Part shown: in pieces, positions 26,142 to 34,929 of the stretch | Layout: every line of letters starts with the position of its first letter | How positions within the stretch are numbered: the stretch's first letter is position 1 | Assembly: GCA_900696645.1 (NCBI GenBank) | Contig: CAADGV010000012.1 | Span: 1 to 64,000 of the forward strand | From: an uncultured Chlorobiota bacterium | GTDB lineage: Bacteria; Bacteroidota; Ignavibacteria; UBA10030; UBA6906 | Reading direction: 5' to 3' | Length of the DNA stretch: 64,000 bases | Position numbers and translations under genes: made by a program | Notes under the pieces: model-generated | What the model saw: the letters and a program-made list of their open reading frames with translations, nothing else | What the model was told of the DNA's origin: nothing | Databases searched by the model: none

Positions 26142-28835
26142 CACAAGCAGGGGAAACGCCTTCTCCGGATCGACACCCAGATCCTTGATTGCCTTCTCAA
26201 CAACCTTCCTTGTCACCAATCCTTTTTGAGAAAGCTGATACAACGTAGCAATCACAATCGATTCCGCATCAATTTCGAAGAAGCGACGCAGTTGCTTGCG
26301 CGTATCACTGCGACCAAATCCGTCGGTGCCGAGCGACATAAGTCCGCCGGGAACCCACGGGGCAATCTGGTCAGCAACGATTTTCATGTAGTCGGAGACT
26401 GCGACAAACACGCCGTGTTCTTTTTCGAGAATATGTTCGAGATAGGATTTCTTCGGTGTTTCCGTTGGGTGCAGCATATTCCATCGTTTTGCGTTAAGCG
26501 CTTCGTTCCGCAATCGTTTGTAACTTGTGGCACTCCACACATCGGCCGAAACATCATAGTGTTCGGCAAGAATCTCCTGCGCACGCAGCGCCTCGCGCAT
26601 AATCGGGCCGCTGCCGAACAGATGCGCTTTGTGCTTCATCTTCTTCTCACCAACTTTGAATTTGTACAAGCCGTTCAGAATTCCCTGTTCAACACCCAAC
26701 GGCATCGGCGGCATCGTATAATTTTCGTTGTAGAGCGTGATGTAGTACCAGATTCTTTCGTTGTCGGCATACATCCTTTTCAATCCATCCCAAATGATGA
26801 CGGCTATCTCATACGCGAACGCGGGATCATAGCACAACAGATTGGGAATCGTGCTTGCAAGGAGATGACTGTGCCCGTCTTCATGCTGCAAACCTTCGCC
26901 GTTCAGCGTTGTACGCCCGGCGGTTGCACCGCACAGGAATCCTTTCGCCATCATGTCGCCGGCAGCCCACGCCTGATCGCCGATGCGCTGGAAACCGAAC
27001 ATTGAATAGTACACGTAGAAGGGAATCATGTTCACGCCGTGCGAAGCATACGAAGTTGCCGCGGCAATAAACGATGCCATCGAACCGGCTTCCGTGATTC
27101 CTTCTTCAAGGATTTGTCCGTCGGTTGCCTCGTGATAGTAGAGCAGCGTTTCGCTGTCAACGGGCTTGTATAATTGTCCCTTCGGAGAATAGATGCCGAC
27201 TTCACGGAACATCGGGTCCATGCCGAACGTACGCGCTTCGTCGGGGATAATGGGAACAACGTGTTTGCCGATTTTTTTATTGCGCAGCAACGAGCCGAGC
27301 AAACGAACAAACGCCATCGTTGTGGAAACTTCAAAGCGCTCCGAGCCTTTCAGGAATTCACCAAAGTCCGCAAGTGATGGAACTTCGAGGGGCGCAGCTT
27401 TCTCCGATCTGACAGGAAGAAATCCGCCCAATGCCTTTCGGCGGGCAAGAAGGTATTTTGTTTCAGGGCTATCCTCAGCAGGACGATAGAACGGGGTATC
27501 CACAACATCCTCGTCGCTGATCGGGATTTCAAATCGCTGCCGGAATTCGCGCAGTTCCTTCTCATTCATCTTTTTCTGTTGATGGGTGACGTTCCGCCCT
27601 TCACCGCTTTCACCCAACCCGTACCCCTTCACCGTTTTCGCGAGAATAACAGTCGGCTGGCCTTTATGATTCATCGCTGCGTGATATGCAGCATACACTT
27701 TCAGCGGATCGTGGCCGCCGCGCTTCATCTTGCGGATTTGTTCATCGGTAAGATGATTGACGAGTTCGAGCAGTTCGGGATACTTGCCGAAAAACTGTTT
27801 CCGCGTATAGCTTCCCGGCTCAACGGTGTATTTCTGGAATTCGCCATCGACTATCTCCGCAGCACGCTTGGCAATCAGGCCTGTCTTGTCCTTCCTAAAC
27901 AAGGCGTCCCACTCCGATCCCCAAATCACCTTTATCACATTCCACCCCGCTCCGCGGAATGCCGATTCGAGTTCCTGAATGATCTTGCCGTTCCCGCGTA
28001 CGGGTCCGTCGAGGCGCTGCAGATTGCAGTTCACAACCCACGTTAAATTGTCCAACGCCTCGCCCGAGGCGATTCGCAGCGCGCCCAACGCTTCCGGCTC
28101 ATCCATTTCACCATCACCCAAAAACGCCCAGACGTGCGGCTCTTCTCCCTTGATGATGTCGCGGGCTTTGAGATAACGATTGAATCGTGCTTGATAGATT
28201 GAGTTGATGGGGCCGAGTCCCATCGAAACAGTCGGAAACTGCCAGAACTCCGGCATAAGATAAGGATGAGGGTACGACGTGATGCCGCCGCCTTCGGCAA
28301 GATCCTGACGGAAGTTGTGCAGGAATGGCGCATCTATTCTTCGCTCAAGATAGGCGCGGGCGTAAATGCCCGGCGATGCGTGCCCTTGAATGAAAACCAT
28401 GTCGGCGGGCGTCTCACCCTCGCCGCCGCGGAAGAAATGATTGAACCCGACTTCATACAGCGTCGCGCTTGATGCATACGTGGAAATGTGTCCGCCGAGT
28501 CCGCTGTGCAAACGGTTTGCCTTCACCACCATTGCCATTGCATTCCAGCGGATGTAGCTTTTGATCCGCCGCTCAAGCTCACGGTCGCCGGGATACGGCG
28601 GCTCTTCTTCGGGCGGAATCGTATTCACATACGGCGTGCTTGTCGTTTGCGGCATACGAACTCCGGAATCCCGCAACCGGTCAATCAAGCGGTTCAGTAC
28701 AGCGGGCGCCTGTTCCGATTGCTTGTTTTTTAACATATATTCGAAGAAGAACTCCAGCGAGTCCAACATGCGCTGGCTTTCGTCTTCGACGGCATCGGTG
28801 CCGTTACCGTTGCGAAGCTTCCCGTCCGTTTCCAC
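26139..28835 (-). CDS. aceE: Pyruvate dehydrogenase E1 component, homodimeric type
   Basis: 898 aa from a GTG at 28835 with AGCAGGAAC upstream; the frame is open 44 codons further but that stretch has no E1 similarity, and 898 is near the ~887 aa of E. coli AceE. The thiamine diphosphate motif is GDGEMDEPEALGAL...NCN. Other signatures are FIQGHASPGIYARAYLE, GEGRNVTHQQKKM, YYHEATDGQILEEGITEAG and GLQHEDGHSHL. It decarboxylates pyruvate and acetylates the lipoyl arm of E2. First gene of the lpd-ward operon, though a repeat-bracketed gene separates it from aceF. Confidence 0.95.
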   Translation of the reverse strand: METDGKLRNGNGTDAVEDESQRMLDSLEFFFEYMLKNKQSEQAPAVLNRLIDRLRDSGVRMPQTTSTPYVNTIPPEEEPPYPGDRELERRIKSYIRWNAMAMVVKANRLHSGLGGHISTYASSATLYEVGFNHFFRGGEGETPADMVFIQGHASPGIYARAYLERRIDAPFLHNFRQDLAEGGGITSYPHPYLMPEFWQFPTVSMGLGPINSIYQARFNRYLKARDIIKGEEPHVWAFLGDGEMDEPEALGALRIASGEALDNLTWVVNCNLQRLDGPVRGNGKIIQELESAFRGAGWNVIKVIWGSEWDALFRKDKTGLIAKRAAEIVDGEFQKYTVEPGSYTRKQFFGKYPELLELVNHLTDEQIRKMKRGGHDPLKVYAAYHAAMNHKGQPTVILAKTVKGYGLGESGEGRNVTHQQKKMNEKELREFRQRFEIPISDEDVVDTPFYRPAEDSPETKYLLARRKALGGFLPVRSEKAAPLEVPSLADFGEFLKGSERFEVSTTMAFVRLLGSLLRNKKIGKHVVPIIPDEARTFGMDPMFREVGIYSPKGQLYKPVDSETLLYYHEATDGQILEEGITEAGSMASFIAAATSYASHGVNMIPFYVYYSMFGFQRIGDQAWAAGDMMAKGFLCGATAGRTTLNGEGLQHEDGHSHLLASTIPNLLCYDPAFAYEIAVIIWDGLKRMYADNERIWYYITLYNENYTMPPMPLGVEQGILNGLYKFKVGEKKMKHKAHLFGSGPIMREALRAQEILAEHYDVSADVWSATSYKRLRNEALNAKRWNMLHPTETPKKSYLEHILEKEHGVFVAVSDYMKIVADQIAPWVPGGLMSLGTDGFGRSDTRKQLRRFFEIDAESIVIATLYQLSQKGLVTRKVVEKAIKDLGVDPEKAFPLLV

Positions 28836-28943
28836 GTTCCTGCTCTCTGATTTTGAATGAACTGGCGTCAAAATAGGTCGTTTTCTTAAGGAAAATGCGT
28901 TTTTAATATAAACAAAAATGGAAAGAGAATCACACAGGAGGTT

Positions 28944-29033
28944 CGTGCCACAGAGGCACGGGGTCACAGAGGGTAAATCGTGAAAAAAATCAGACTGAAT
29001 CTCTGTGACTCAGTGTCTCAGTGGCAATTCTTC
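28944..29033. repeat. CACAGAG inverted-repeat pair without an internal gene
   Basis: The left arm (28951 on, GCCACAGAGGCACGGGGTCA) and the right arm (to 29033, inverse of GCCACTGAGACACTGAGTCA) match at about 20 of 25 positions and flank ~30 A-rich bases. Same repeat family as the pair around the GxxExxY gene, here empty. It fills the space between the divergent aceE and lipoate ligase genes and ends six bases before the latter. Confidence 0.75.
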
Positions 29034-29038
29034 TTTGA

Positions 29039-29779
29039 ATGTTTTTGGATAACCACACAGTGAAACTTCTCGACTACGCATTCTCATCGCCTGAAGAAAA
29101 TCTTGCCTGCGACGAAGCGCTTCTCGATACGTTGGAGGGTGAATATGAAAACGAAGTTCTTCGTTTGTGGGGATCTCAACAACACTTCGTCGTTCTCGGC
29201 TCATCCAACAAAGTCCATCAGGAAGTATTTGTTGAAGAATGCGAAGCGGATGGCATTTCGATTCTCCGCCGACACAGCGGCGGCGGAACAGTGCTGCAAG
29301 GGCCGGGCTGTTTGAACTTCTCCCTCATTCTCAGAATCCATCCCGGCGGCCCGACACGGAATATCACCGATACGACGCGCTACATCATGCAGCGTCATGC
29401 CGATGCTCTCTCGACTCTTCTTGGAGAAAAAGTTGAGATGATGGGAAGCAGCGACTTGACGATTGCGGGAAGGAAGTTCTCGGGGAACGCGCAGCGGAGG
29501 AAACTGAAAGCAGTTCTGTTTCACGGAACGTTCTTGCTTGACTTCGATCTTTCGTTGATCGGGAAATACCTGAAAATACCAACGAAACAGCCCGAATACA
29601 GAAACCAACGAAGCCACCCGGACTTCGTCTGCAATATCAACTGCAACCCCTCAGATTTGAAACAGACTTTGAAGTCTCTCTGGAATGCGGACACGCCTCT
29701 CGAAACAATCCCCACCGGTGTCGTGAAGAAATTGGTGGAGGAAAAGTATTCGAAGAGGGAATGGAAATTTAAACTCTGA
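29039..29779 (+). CDS. Lipoate-protein ligase
   Basis: 246 aa, biotin/lipoate ligase fold: ENLACDEALL at the N-terminus, the binding loop RRHSGGGTVLQGPGCLNFSL (~78-97), and the lysine region AGRKFSGNAQRRK (~150) followed by HGTFLLDFD. It attaches lipoate (or octanoate) to the E2 lysine; an octanoyltransferase of the LipM kind is an alternative. Divergent from the pyruvate dehydrogenase genes, a sensible functional neighbour. Confidence 0.88.
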   Translation: MFLDNHTVKLLDYAFSSPEENLACDEALLDTLEGEYENEVLRLWGSQQHFVVLGSSNKVHQEVFVEECEADGISILRRHSGGGTVLQGPGCLNFSLILRIHPGGPTRNITDTTRYIMQRHADALSTLLGEKVEMMGSSDLTIAGRKFSGNAQRRKLKAVLFHGTFLLDFDLSLIGKYLKIPTKQPEYRNQRSHPDFVCNINCNPSDLKQTLKSLWNADTPLETIPTGVVKKLVEEKYSKREWKFKL

Positions 29780-29849
29780 CCTTGAAGAGGCTTCGCCGAA
29801 GAGTTTTGCATTCTGCGACGAAGCCCTTTCAGTTTCTCCACAATTTCCG

Positions 29850-30596
29850 CTACGCCTCGACCTGTTCCCCCATGCCGAGCAACTCCTTTTCGAGATCAAT
29901 CGCCTTCGGGAAGAGGATGTTGTTTTCAAGATGAACATGCTGATGCAAATCCAGTTCAAACTGTTGAAGCTCCTGATAGCTGACACGATACGTCGTGCAG
30001 GCATCTTCGGGATAGGTGTAGTTTGCGCTGAGCGAGCGGATAGCATACATCTCGGCGCCTGCGGCCTGATGTTCAGCTTCCATCATCCTGATGGGGTTTT
30101 GCGCCGTACCGAAGGGCGGACGGTGGGCGGCAACACCATGTCGTTTTGCTTTGACAAGGGCAATGATGTAGGGAAAGAGAATATTCTCCTCCTTCATCAT
30201 GTGGCTTTGCATTTCGCCAGCGACAATGTGGAAATGCCGGGCGATCTCCACAACTTCAGGATGGTTCGCGCCATGCACGGTTGCCACCTTTTGGGTGTGC
30301 GCAAAGATGACCGGGAGGGCCTCACGAACGTACTTGTGATGAACATTGATGATGTACTGAACCAGTTCATCCAACGGCCATTCAGTGAATTTCGGCATTG
30401 TGTCCCGGCCGGCGTTTCCTAATTGTTCAAGTTCGGTGAACACAACTCGTGCGTCCACGTTTCGCTGGGCGCAGGCTCGTTCAATTGTGATGCCGCCGTT
30501 GCAGCAAAAGTCAAGCGAGTGTTTCTCGAAAATAGCCGCAGCACGGAAATCTTCCGTGACAATGGACTTGATCGTGGCGTTACGAATGTCGTGCAT
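29850..30596 (-). CDS. Iron-sulfur cluster repair di-iron protein (RIC/YtfE/ScdA family)
   Basis: 248 aa. The N-terminal ScdA domain has the Cys31-Cys32 pair (HSLDFCCNGG); the hemerythrin-like domain supplies His and Glu ligands (HHKYVREALP, HGANHPE, HMMKEENILFPYI, EHQAAGAEM, LHQHVHLENNILFP). Members repair nitric-oxide or oxidant damaged Fe-S clusters in the cytosol. It overlaps the end of the Crp/Fnr regulator gene upstream by 17 bases, so both respond together, probably to nitrosative stress or low oxygen. Confidence 0.92.
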   Translation of the reverse strand: MHDIRNATIKSIVTEDFRAAAIFEKHSLDFCCNGGITIERACAQRNVDARVVFTELEQLGNAGRDTMPKFTEWPLDELVQYIINVHHKYVREALPVIFAHTQKVATVHGANHPEVVEIARHFHIVAGEMQSHMMKEENILFPYIIALVKAKRHGVAAHRPPFGTAQNPIRMMEAEHQAAGAEMYAIRSLSANYTYPEDACTTYRVSYQELQQFELDLHQHVHLENNILFPKAIDLEKELLGMGEQVEA

Positions 30597-31227
30597 GTCG
30601 TTTCTCCTTCCGGGTGATGTTGGTTATGTTCCAGAAAATCTTTCCTTTGTCACCGAGCGAGAGCATGTTCTTCTGTTCCATCCTTTTAATTGTGCGGATG
30701 ACCGTCTCAACCCGAAGCCCCGTCATATCCGCAAGCTGTTGGCGGGTAAACGGGACTTTGAACAGTTGACCCTGCTTGAGATGTTTTTCGTTCTTGAGAA
30801 AGTACTCGATCAGCGTTCTCAATCTGTGCTCGGCTTCTTCAACGGCAATTTCCGTCAGCATGATGGATTTGTAAATCAATCTGCCGCTCAGCACTTGCGT
30901 CAGTTTGAGGTGGAGATCGAAATTCTCGCGCAGTAATTCTTTGAACACGTCGAAGGGACATTTCCACACTTCGCTGTCCGTAACAGCAACTGCGGATGCA
31001 GGGTACGGCAAATGGTTGAACAACGGCGGTTCCCCGAAACTTTGTCCGTCAGTGAAATATCCCTGAACAAATTCCCGCCCCTCCTCGTTATAGTTCACCA
31101 TTTTGACCGTTCCCGAACGGACAATCAGAAAATTCAGCGCTTGGTCTCCCTGATGAAAGAGGAGTTCCCCTTTTTTCAGCTTGACAATAACAGCCTTGTA
31201 TTTCCTGAGAATCGCGTCCGAAATCAT
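30580..31227 (-). CDS. Crp/Fnr-family transcriptional regulator
   Basis: 215 aa from the ATG at 31227, which has TAGGAG six bases upstream; the ATG at 31287 has no site. The cyclic-nucleotide-binding-like beta-roll is at ~10-110 (FHQGDQALNFLIVRSGTVKM), followed by a dimer helix and a winged helix (FTRQQLADMTGLRVETVIRTIKRMEQ). It lacks the cysteine cluster of oxygen-sensing FNR, so a DNR- or NO-type sensor is plausible. Next gene is the RIC repair protein, overlapping by 17 bases. A 20-bp palindrome ~80 bases upstream may be its own operator. Confidence 0.9.
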   Translation of the reverse strand: MISDAILRKYKAVIVKLKKGELLFHQGDQALNFLIVRSGTVKMVNYNEEGREFVQGYFTDGQSFGEPPLFNHLPYPASAVAVTDSEVWKCPFDVFKELLRENFDLHLKLTQVLSGRLIYKSIMLTEIAVEEAEHRLRTLIEYFLKNEKHLKQGQLFKVPFTRQQLADMTGLRVETVIRTIKRMEQKNMLSLGDKGKIFWNITNITRKEKRHARHS

Positions 31228-31303
31228 TTCCGCTCCTACCGGTGACGAAGGAAGCTGTTTTGTCTTCCTCTTGTGATAAGCTACCATGATTCAGAAAGAG
31301 TTG

Positions 31304-31323
31304 TTTATGATATAGCTCATAAA
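31304..31323. promoter_or_regulatory. CRP/FNR-type palindrome upstream of the regulator gene
   Basis: TTTATGA, six bases, then TCATAAA: a perfect 7-bp dyad with the N6 spacing and TGA/TCA inner ends of CRP-family sites (compare TGTGA-N6-TCACA). It is centred about 86 bases before the regulator's preferred start, between it and the divergent cytochrome c gene. Binding is inferred. Confidence 0.5.
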
Positions 31324-31521
31324 AGTAGGCGAAAATGTCAATAATTCCCTTGCCGGATCGGTAATTTGCCTTGATACTTTGCGCCAAGTTCAATAGCTTG
31401 TTGCCGGCTTCGCCTCCTGTTCCCGTGACCTGCCGGGAATTTTTGTAGTTAACAATTCCGTACGAACAATACAAATCCAACCAATCAACTCACGTATGTA
31501 TCACCATCTCAGGAGGTTTCC

Positions 31522-32520
31522 ATGAACAAAGCTGTAAAAATCATCGGCATCGCGTTGGGAGTGATTGTACTTGTGCTTGCAGGGGCGGTCGGGTATTTCA
31601 ATCTCAGTTATCCTGATGTAGATCCGGCGCCGAACATCACGGTAGAGCGTACTCCCGAGAGAATAGCGCGGGGAGAATACCTTGCCAATTATGTTACGGT
31701 GTGCATTGATTGCCATTCGACGCGCGATTGGAGCAAGTTTGCCGGGCCGGTTATGCCCGGGACTGAGGGGAAGGGTGGCGAGGAATTCAATGAACAGATC
31801 GGAGGCGTACCGGGATCAGTTTTCAGCAGCAACATTACTCCCGCAGGCATAGCCGGATACAGCGACGGCGAGTTGTTGCGGACATTTACAACGGGAGTGA
31901 CGCGGGAGAACCGCGCATTGTTCCCGATTATGCCGTATCCTTCGTATCATCAGTTGTCGGAGGAGGATGCCTATTCAATCGTGGCATACATCCGCAGTCT
32001 TCCGCCCATAGAAAACACGGTGGGCGAATCGAAACTGAACTTCCCGCTCAACTTCATTGTGAAGACAATTCCGCTGAAGTCGTACACGCCAAAACCCGCT
32101 CCGGACAGAAACAACGAAGTGGAATACGGCCGCTACATGGCTACAATAGCTGCATGCGGTGATTGTCATACGCCGGCAGAGAAGGGTGAACCGATACCGG
32201 GGATGGATTTTGCCGGCGGGTTTTCGTTCATGTTTCCGGGCGGCGTTGTCAAGTCTCTGAACATTACGCCCGATGAAGAAACAGGTATCGGGTTGTGGAC
32301 TAAGGAGGATTTTGTAGCCCGTTTCAAAGCGTTTGCGGATTCGTCGTCACAGAACATCCCGGTGGAAATGCATGAGTTCAACACTCCAATGTCCTGGATT
32401 ATGTACGCCGGAATGACGGATGACGATCTCGGCGCCATCTACACATATCTGAGAACACTAAAGCCGGTAAAGAACCAAGTCGAGAAGTTCACGCCTCATC
32501 AGCAGGCGGCGGGCAAATAG
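31522..32520 (+). CDS. Membrane-anchored dihaem cytochrome c
   Basis: 332 aa. An N-terminal hydrophobic anchor (5-25) is followed by two haem-binding motifs, CIDCH at 61-65 and CGDCH at 212-216. Each motif starts a class I cytochrome c domain, with Met ligand candidates in NTPMSW and LFPIMPYPSYH. ARGEYLANYV and YGRYMATIA precede the haem sites symmetrically, as in dihaem subunits of alcohol/aldehyde dehydrogenase-type electron chains. No dehydrogenase partner is adjacent, so the donor is unknown. AGGAGG precedes the ATG. Confidence 0.9.
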   Translation: MNKAVKIIGIALGVIVLVLAGAVGYFNLSYPDVDPAPNITVERTPERIARGEYLANYVTVCIDCHSTRDWSKFAGPVMPGTEGKGGEEFNEQIGGVPGSVFSSNITPAGIAGYSDGELLRTFTTGVTRENRALFPIMPYPSYHQLSEEDAYSIVAYIRSLPPIENTVGESKLNFPLNFIVKTIPLKSYTPKPAPDRNNEVEYGRYMATIAACGDCHTPAEKGEPIPGMDFAGGFSFMFPGGVVKSLNITPDEETGIGLWTKEDFVARFKAFADSSSQNIPVEMHEFNTPMSWIMYAGMTDDDLGAIYTYLRTLKPVKNQVEKFTPHQQAAGK

Positions 32521-32569
32521 GAAGCGGCGTACTTCAATTGAATTTCTTTCAACATCTGTGTACTTTGAC

Positions 32570-32602
32570 GGCGTCCTCATTCGGGGACGCCTTCTTGTTT
32601 TG
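32570..32602 (+). terminator. Intrinsic terminator after the cytochrome c gene
   Basis: GGCGTCC (32570-32576) pairs with GGACGCC (32585-32591) around an 8-base loop, followed by TTCTTGTTTT. Confidence 0.8.
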
Positions 32603-32616
32603 ATATCAACCGGATT

Positions 32617-33558
32617 ATGCAAGCAACCGAATCAACCTCAACCGCCGAAAAACTCGAACGCCTGCGTGTTGCATCTCTCGACGAAATTCTCGGTGTTCCA
32701 TTCAAAGTGCTGGACGACGGTTTCGTTCGCGTCATCGACTACATGGGCTCCGACGAATCCATCGTGCAGGCGGCTCGCGTGTCATACGGCAAAGGGACGA
32801 AGAAAGTCCACGAGGATCGCGGCCTCATCCGCTACCTGATGCGGCATTGGCACACAACACCATTCGAGATGTGTGAACTCAAACTGCATGTCCGCGTACC
32901 GATGGATTGCTGGCGCCAATGGATCAGGCACCGGATGGCAAACGTGAACGAGTATTCCACACGCTACTCTGTTGCCATTGATGCGACACAAACAACAGCC
33001 CCCGATGAATGGCGTTTGCAAGCGCAGGGAAACCGCCAGGGAAGCGCAGGTTTTCTTGATCCTGAAACAGGCGGCAGGCTTACCGATGAAGAGCGCAGAC
33101 TTCAGGAGGAATCACGGCGCATCTACGAAGAACGCCTTGCAAAGGGTGTCGCCCGCGAGCAGGCACGAAAAGATCTTCCCCTCTCCACCTATACAGAAGC
33201 GTACTGGAAAATCGATCTTCACAATCTCTTTCACTTCCTTCATCTGCGGATGGACGACCACGCCCAGTACGAAATCCGTAAGTACTCCGAAGTGATCGGA
33301 TACGATATCGTAAGCAAGTGGTGCCCGATTGCATGGCAGGCGTTTCTTGATTACCGCTTCAAGGCAAAGAGCTTCTCAAGTATTGAGTTTGAGATTGTCA
33401 AGCACATTGCCGCCGGAAACCCTGACGCCGCGATTTCCACGGCAATTTCACTCGGGCTTTTGCCGGCAGACCGGAAAGAACTGAAACGCAACCGTGAGCG
33501 TGAGGAGCTTGAGGAGAAACTCGAGCAGATGAATCTCCCCATCCCTTGGCGAACATAA
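32617..33558 (+). CDS. thyX: FAD-dependent thymidylate synthase
   Basis: 313 aa. The ThyX signature RHRMANVNEYSTR is at 104-116. KIDLHNLFHFLHLRMDDHAQYEIR is the second conserved block. The enzyme makes dTMP from dUMP with methylene-tetrahydrofolate and FAD/NADPH. It is longer than the ~220 aa bacterial minimum because of an internal extension (residues ~120-200) and a charged C-terminal tail. Ten bases upstream of folA in the same direction. Confidence 0.96.
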   Translation: MQATESTSTAEKLERLRVASLDEILGVPFKVLDDGFVRVIDYMGSDESIVQAARVSYGKGTKKVHEDRGLIRYLMRHWHTTPFEMCELKLHVRVPMDCWRQWIRHRMANVNEYSTRYSVAIDATQTTAPDEWRLQAQGNRQGSAGFLDPETGGRLTDEERRLQEESRRIYEERLAKGVAREQARKDLPLSTYTEAYWKIDLHNLFHFLHLRMDDHAQYEIRKYSEVIGYDIVSKWCPIAWQAFLDYRFKAKSFSSIEFEIVKHIAAGNPDAAISTAISLGLLPADRKELKRNREREELEEKLEQMNLPIPWRT

Positions 33559-33567
33559 CCCGCCGAC

Positions 33568-34035
33568 ATGAAGCTTGCCATCATCGCCGCCATCGGGAAG
33601 AATCGTGTAATCGGAAGAGACGGCAAGATGCCGTGGCACATCCCTGAAGATCTGCAACGCTTCAAGCAACTCACCAGCGGAGGTATTGTTCTGATGGGAC
33701 GAAAGACCTTCGAAACAATTGGCAAGCCTCTCCCCAACCGCCGCAATGTTGTGGTCAGTTCAACGCCGATTCCCGGTGTTGAAACATACTCTTCCATCGA
33801 AAATGCGTTGAATGTGCTCGCCAATGAAGGGCGGGTGTTCATTATTGGCGGCGGACAAATATTCGCGCACTTTCTCGGTCGGGCTGATGAATTGTTCCTT
33901 ACACTCGTAGATGCAGCACCTGAGGGAGATACGTTCTTTCCGCTGTATGAAGAGTTGCTTGCTACCCGCTTCCACTCCACTCACACCGAACAGCACGCGG
34001 GGTTTACGTTTGCCGATTATGTGCGGAATGAATGA
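33568..34035 (+). CDS. folA: Dihydrofolate reductase
   Basis: 155 aa. IIAAIGKNRVIGRDGKMPW opens the fold; Glu27 (IPEDLQRF) is the acid residue. MGRKTFETIGKPLPNRRNVV is the NADPH/folate block, and FIIGGGQIF the second cofactor loop. Reduces dihydrofolate to tetrahydrofolate. Co-transcribed with thyX, although ThyX itself releases tetrahydrofolate rather than dihydrofolate. Confidence 0.96.
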   Translation: MKLAIIAAIGKNRVIGRDGKMPWHIPEDLQRFKQLTSGGIVLMGRKTFETIGKPLPNRRNVVVSSTPIPGVETYSSIENALNVLANEGRVFIIGGGQIFAHFLGRADELFLTLVDAAPEGDTFFPLYEELLATRFHSTHTEQHAGFTFADYVRNE

Positions 34036-34127
34036 CGCCTGCTCCAATTCTCAAGCCTTGCCTTCCGTCTACCATTTCGCTACATTGAAAAGGGCAAATA
34101 ATCTCTCTCTGTTCTTTACAATCCTCG

Positions 34128-34913
34128 ATGCACGCACTGACCGTTAATCAAATCTCCTTCAATTACCGGGACGGAATCCCGACGCTCCGTGATGTTTCAT
34201 TTCATGTAGAGAAAGGCGAGTTTTTTAGTCTTGCCGGACCAAACGGCTCGGGCAAATCAACGCTGTTGCGGCTGCTCGATCGTATCTACGTCCCCCGAAG
34301 TGGTACCATCCTCCTCGACAACAAGAACCTGACAGAGTACCCGCGTTCCGAACTGGCGCGACGCATTGCCTTCGTGCCGCAGGATACGGCTGTGCAGTTT
34401 CCTTTTACTGTTCTTGAGTTGGTGTTGATGGGACGCTCACCGCACAGCCGCGGAGCAATGTTTGAAAGTGAACACGACCGGACGGTTGCACTCGAGATGC
34501 TGGAACGAACCGATACCGGGCATTTGGCTCATCATCCCGTCACCATGCTCTCCGGCGGAGAGCGCCAGCGTGTCGTGATTGCGCGGGCGCTTGCGCAACA
34601 ACCGGAAATACTGCTGTTGGATGAACCGAATGCCCATCTCGACATTGCCCATCAGCTTGAGATTTTTACGATCATCAAGAAGCTGAATGAGGAAAGCGGA
34701 CTGACGGTTGTTTCGGTGTCGCACGACTTGAATCTGGCCGGAGCGTACAGCAACCGCATCGGCATGCTGGTGTGCGGATCGCTCGCCGCGTTGGGAACGC
34801 CGGGCGACGTTCTGACTGAGGCAAATATTCGCTCGGTCTTTCAAACAAATGTACTCGTGGATCGTCACCCGGCCACACAATCGCCGCGGGTCACACTACT
34901 CACCTCACAATAG
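34128..34913 (+). CDS. ABC transporter ATPase, FecE/BtuD type, without partners nearby
   Basis: 261 aa. Walker A GPNGSGKST (37-45), Q-loop VPQDTAV, signature LSGGERQRV, Walker B ILLLDEPNAHLD and the switch His in VSVSHDLN. The spacing and the FTVLELVLMGRSPH segment are typical of ATPases for iron-siderophore, haem or cobalamin import (FecCD-type permeases). No permease or binding protein is in the window, so the substrate is open. Confidence 0.88.
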   Translation: MHALTVNQISFNYRDGIPTLRDVSFHVEKGEFFSLAGPNGSGKSTLLRLLDRIYVPRSGTILLDNKNLTEYPRSELARRIAFVPQDTAVQFPFTVLELVLMGRSPHSRGAMFESEHDRTVALEMLERTDTGHLAHHPVTMLSGGERQRVVIARALAQQPEILLLDEPNAHLDIAHQLEIFTIIKKLNEESGLTVVSVSHDLNLAGAYSNRIGMLVCGSLAALGTPGDVLTEANIRSVFQTNVLVDRHPATQSPRVTLLTSQ

Positions 34914-34929
34914 AAAACGGAATACGATA

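Noticed and set aside
28836-28967. N-terminal extension of aceE to 28967
   Set aside because: The extra 44 residues are unlike E1 enzymes; a GTG with AGCAGGAAC gives the family length.
24299-29033. CRISPR array from short CACAGAG-type repeats
   Set aside because: The copies are in inverted orientation, at kilobase distances, separated by whole genes, with no uniform spacers or cas genes.
31228-31287. Upstream ATG for the Crp/Fnr regulator
   Set aside because: No ribosome-binding site; TAGGAG precedes the ATG at 31227.
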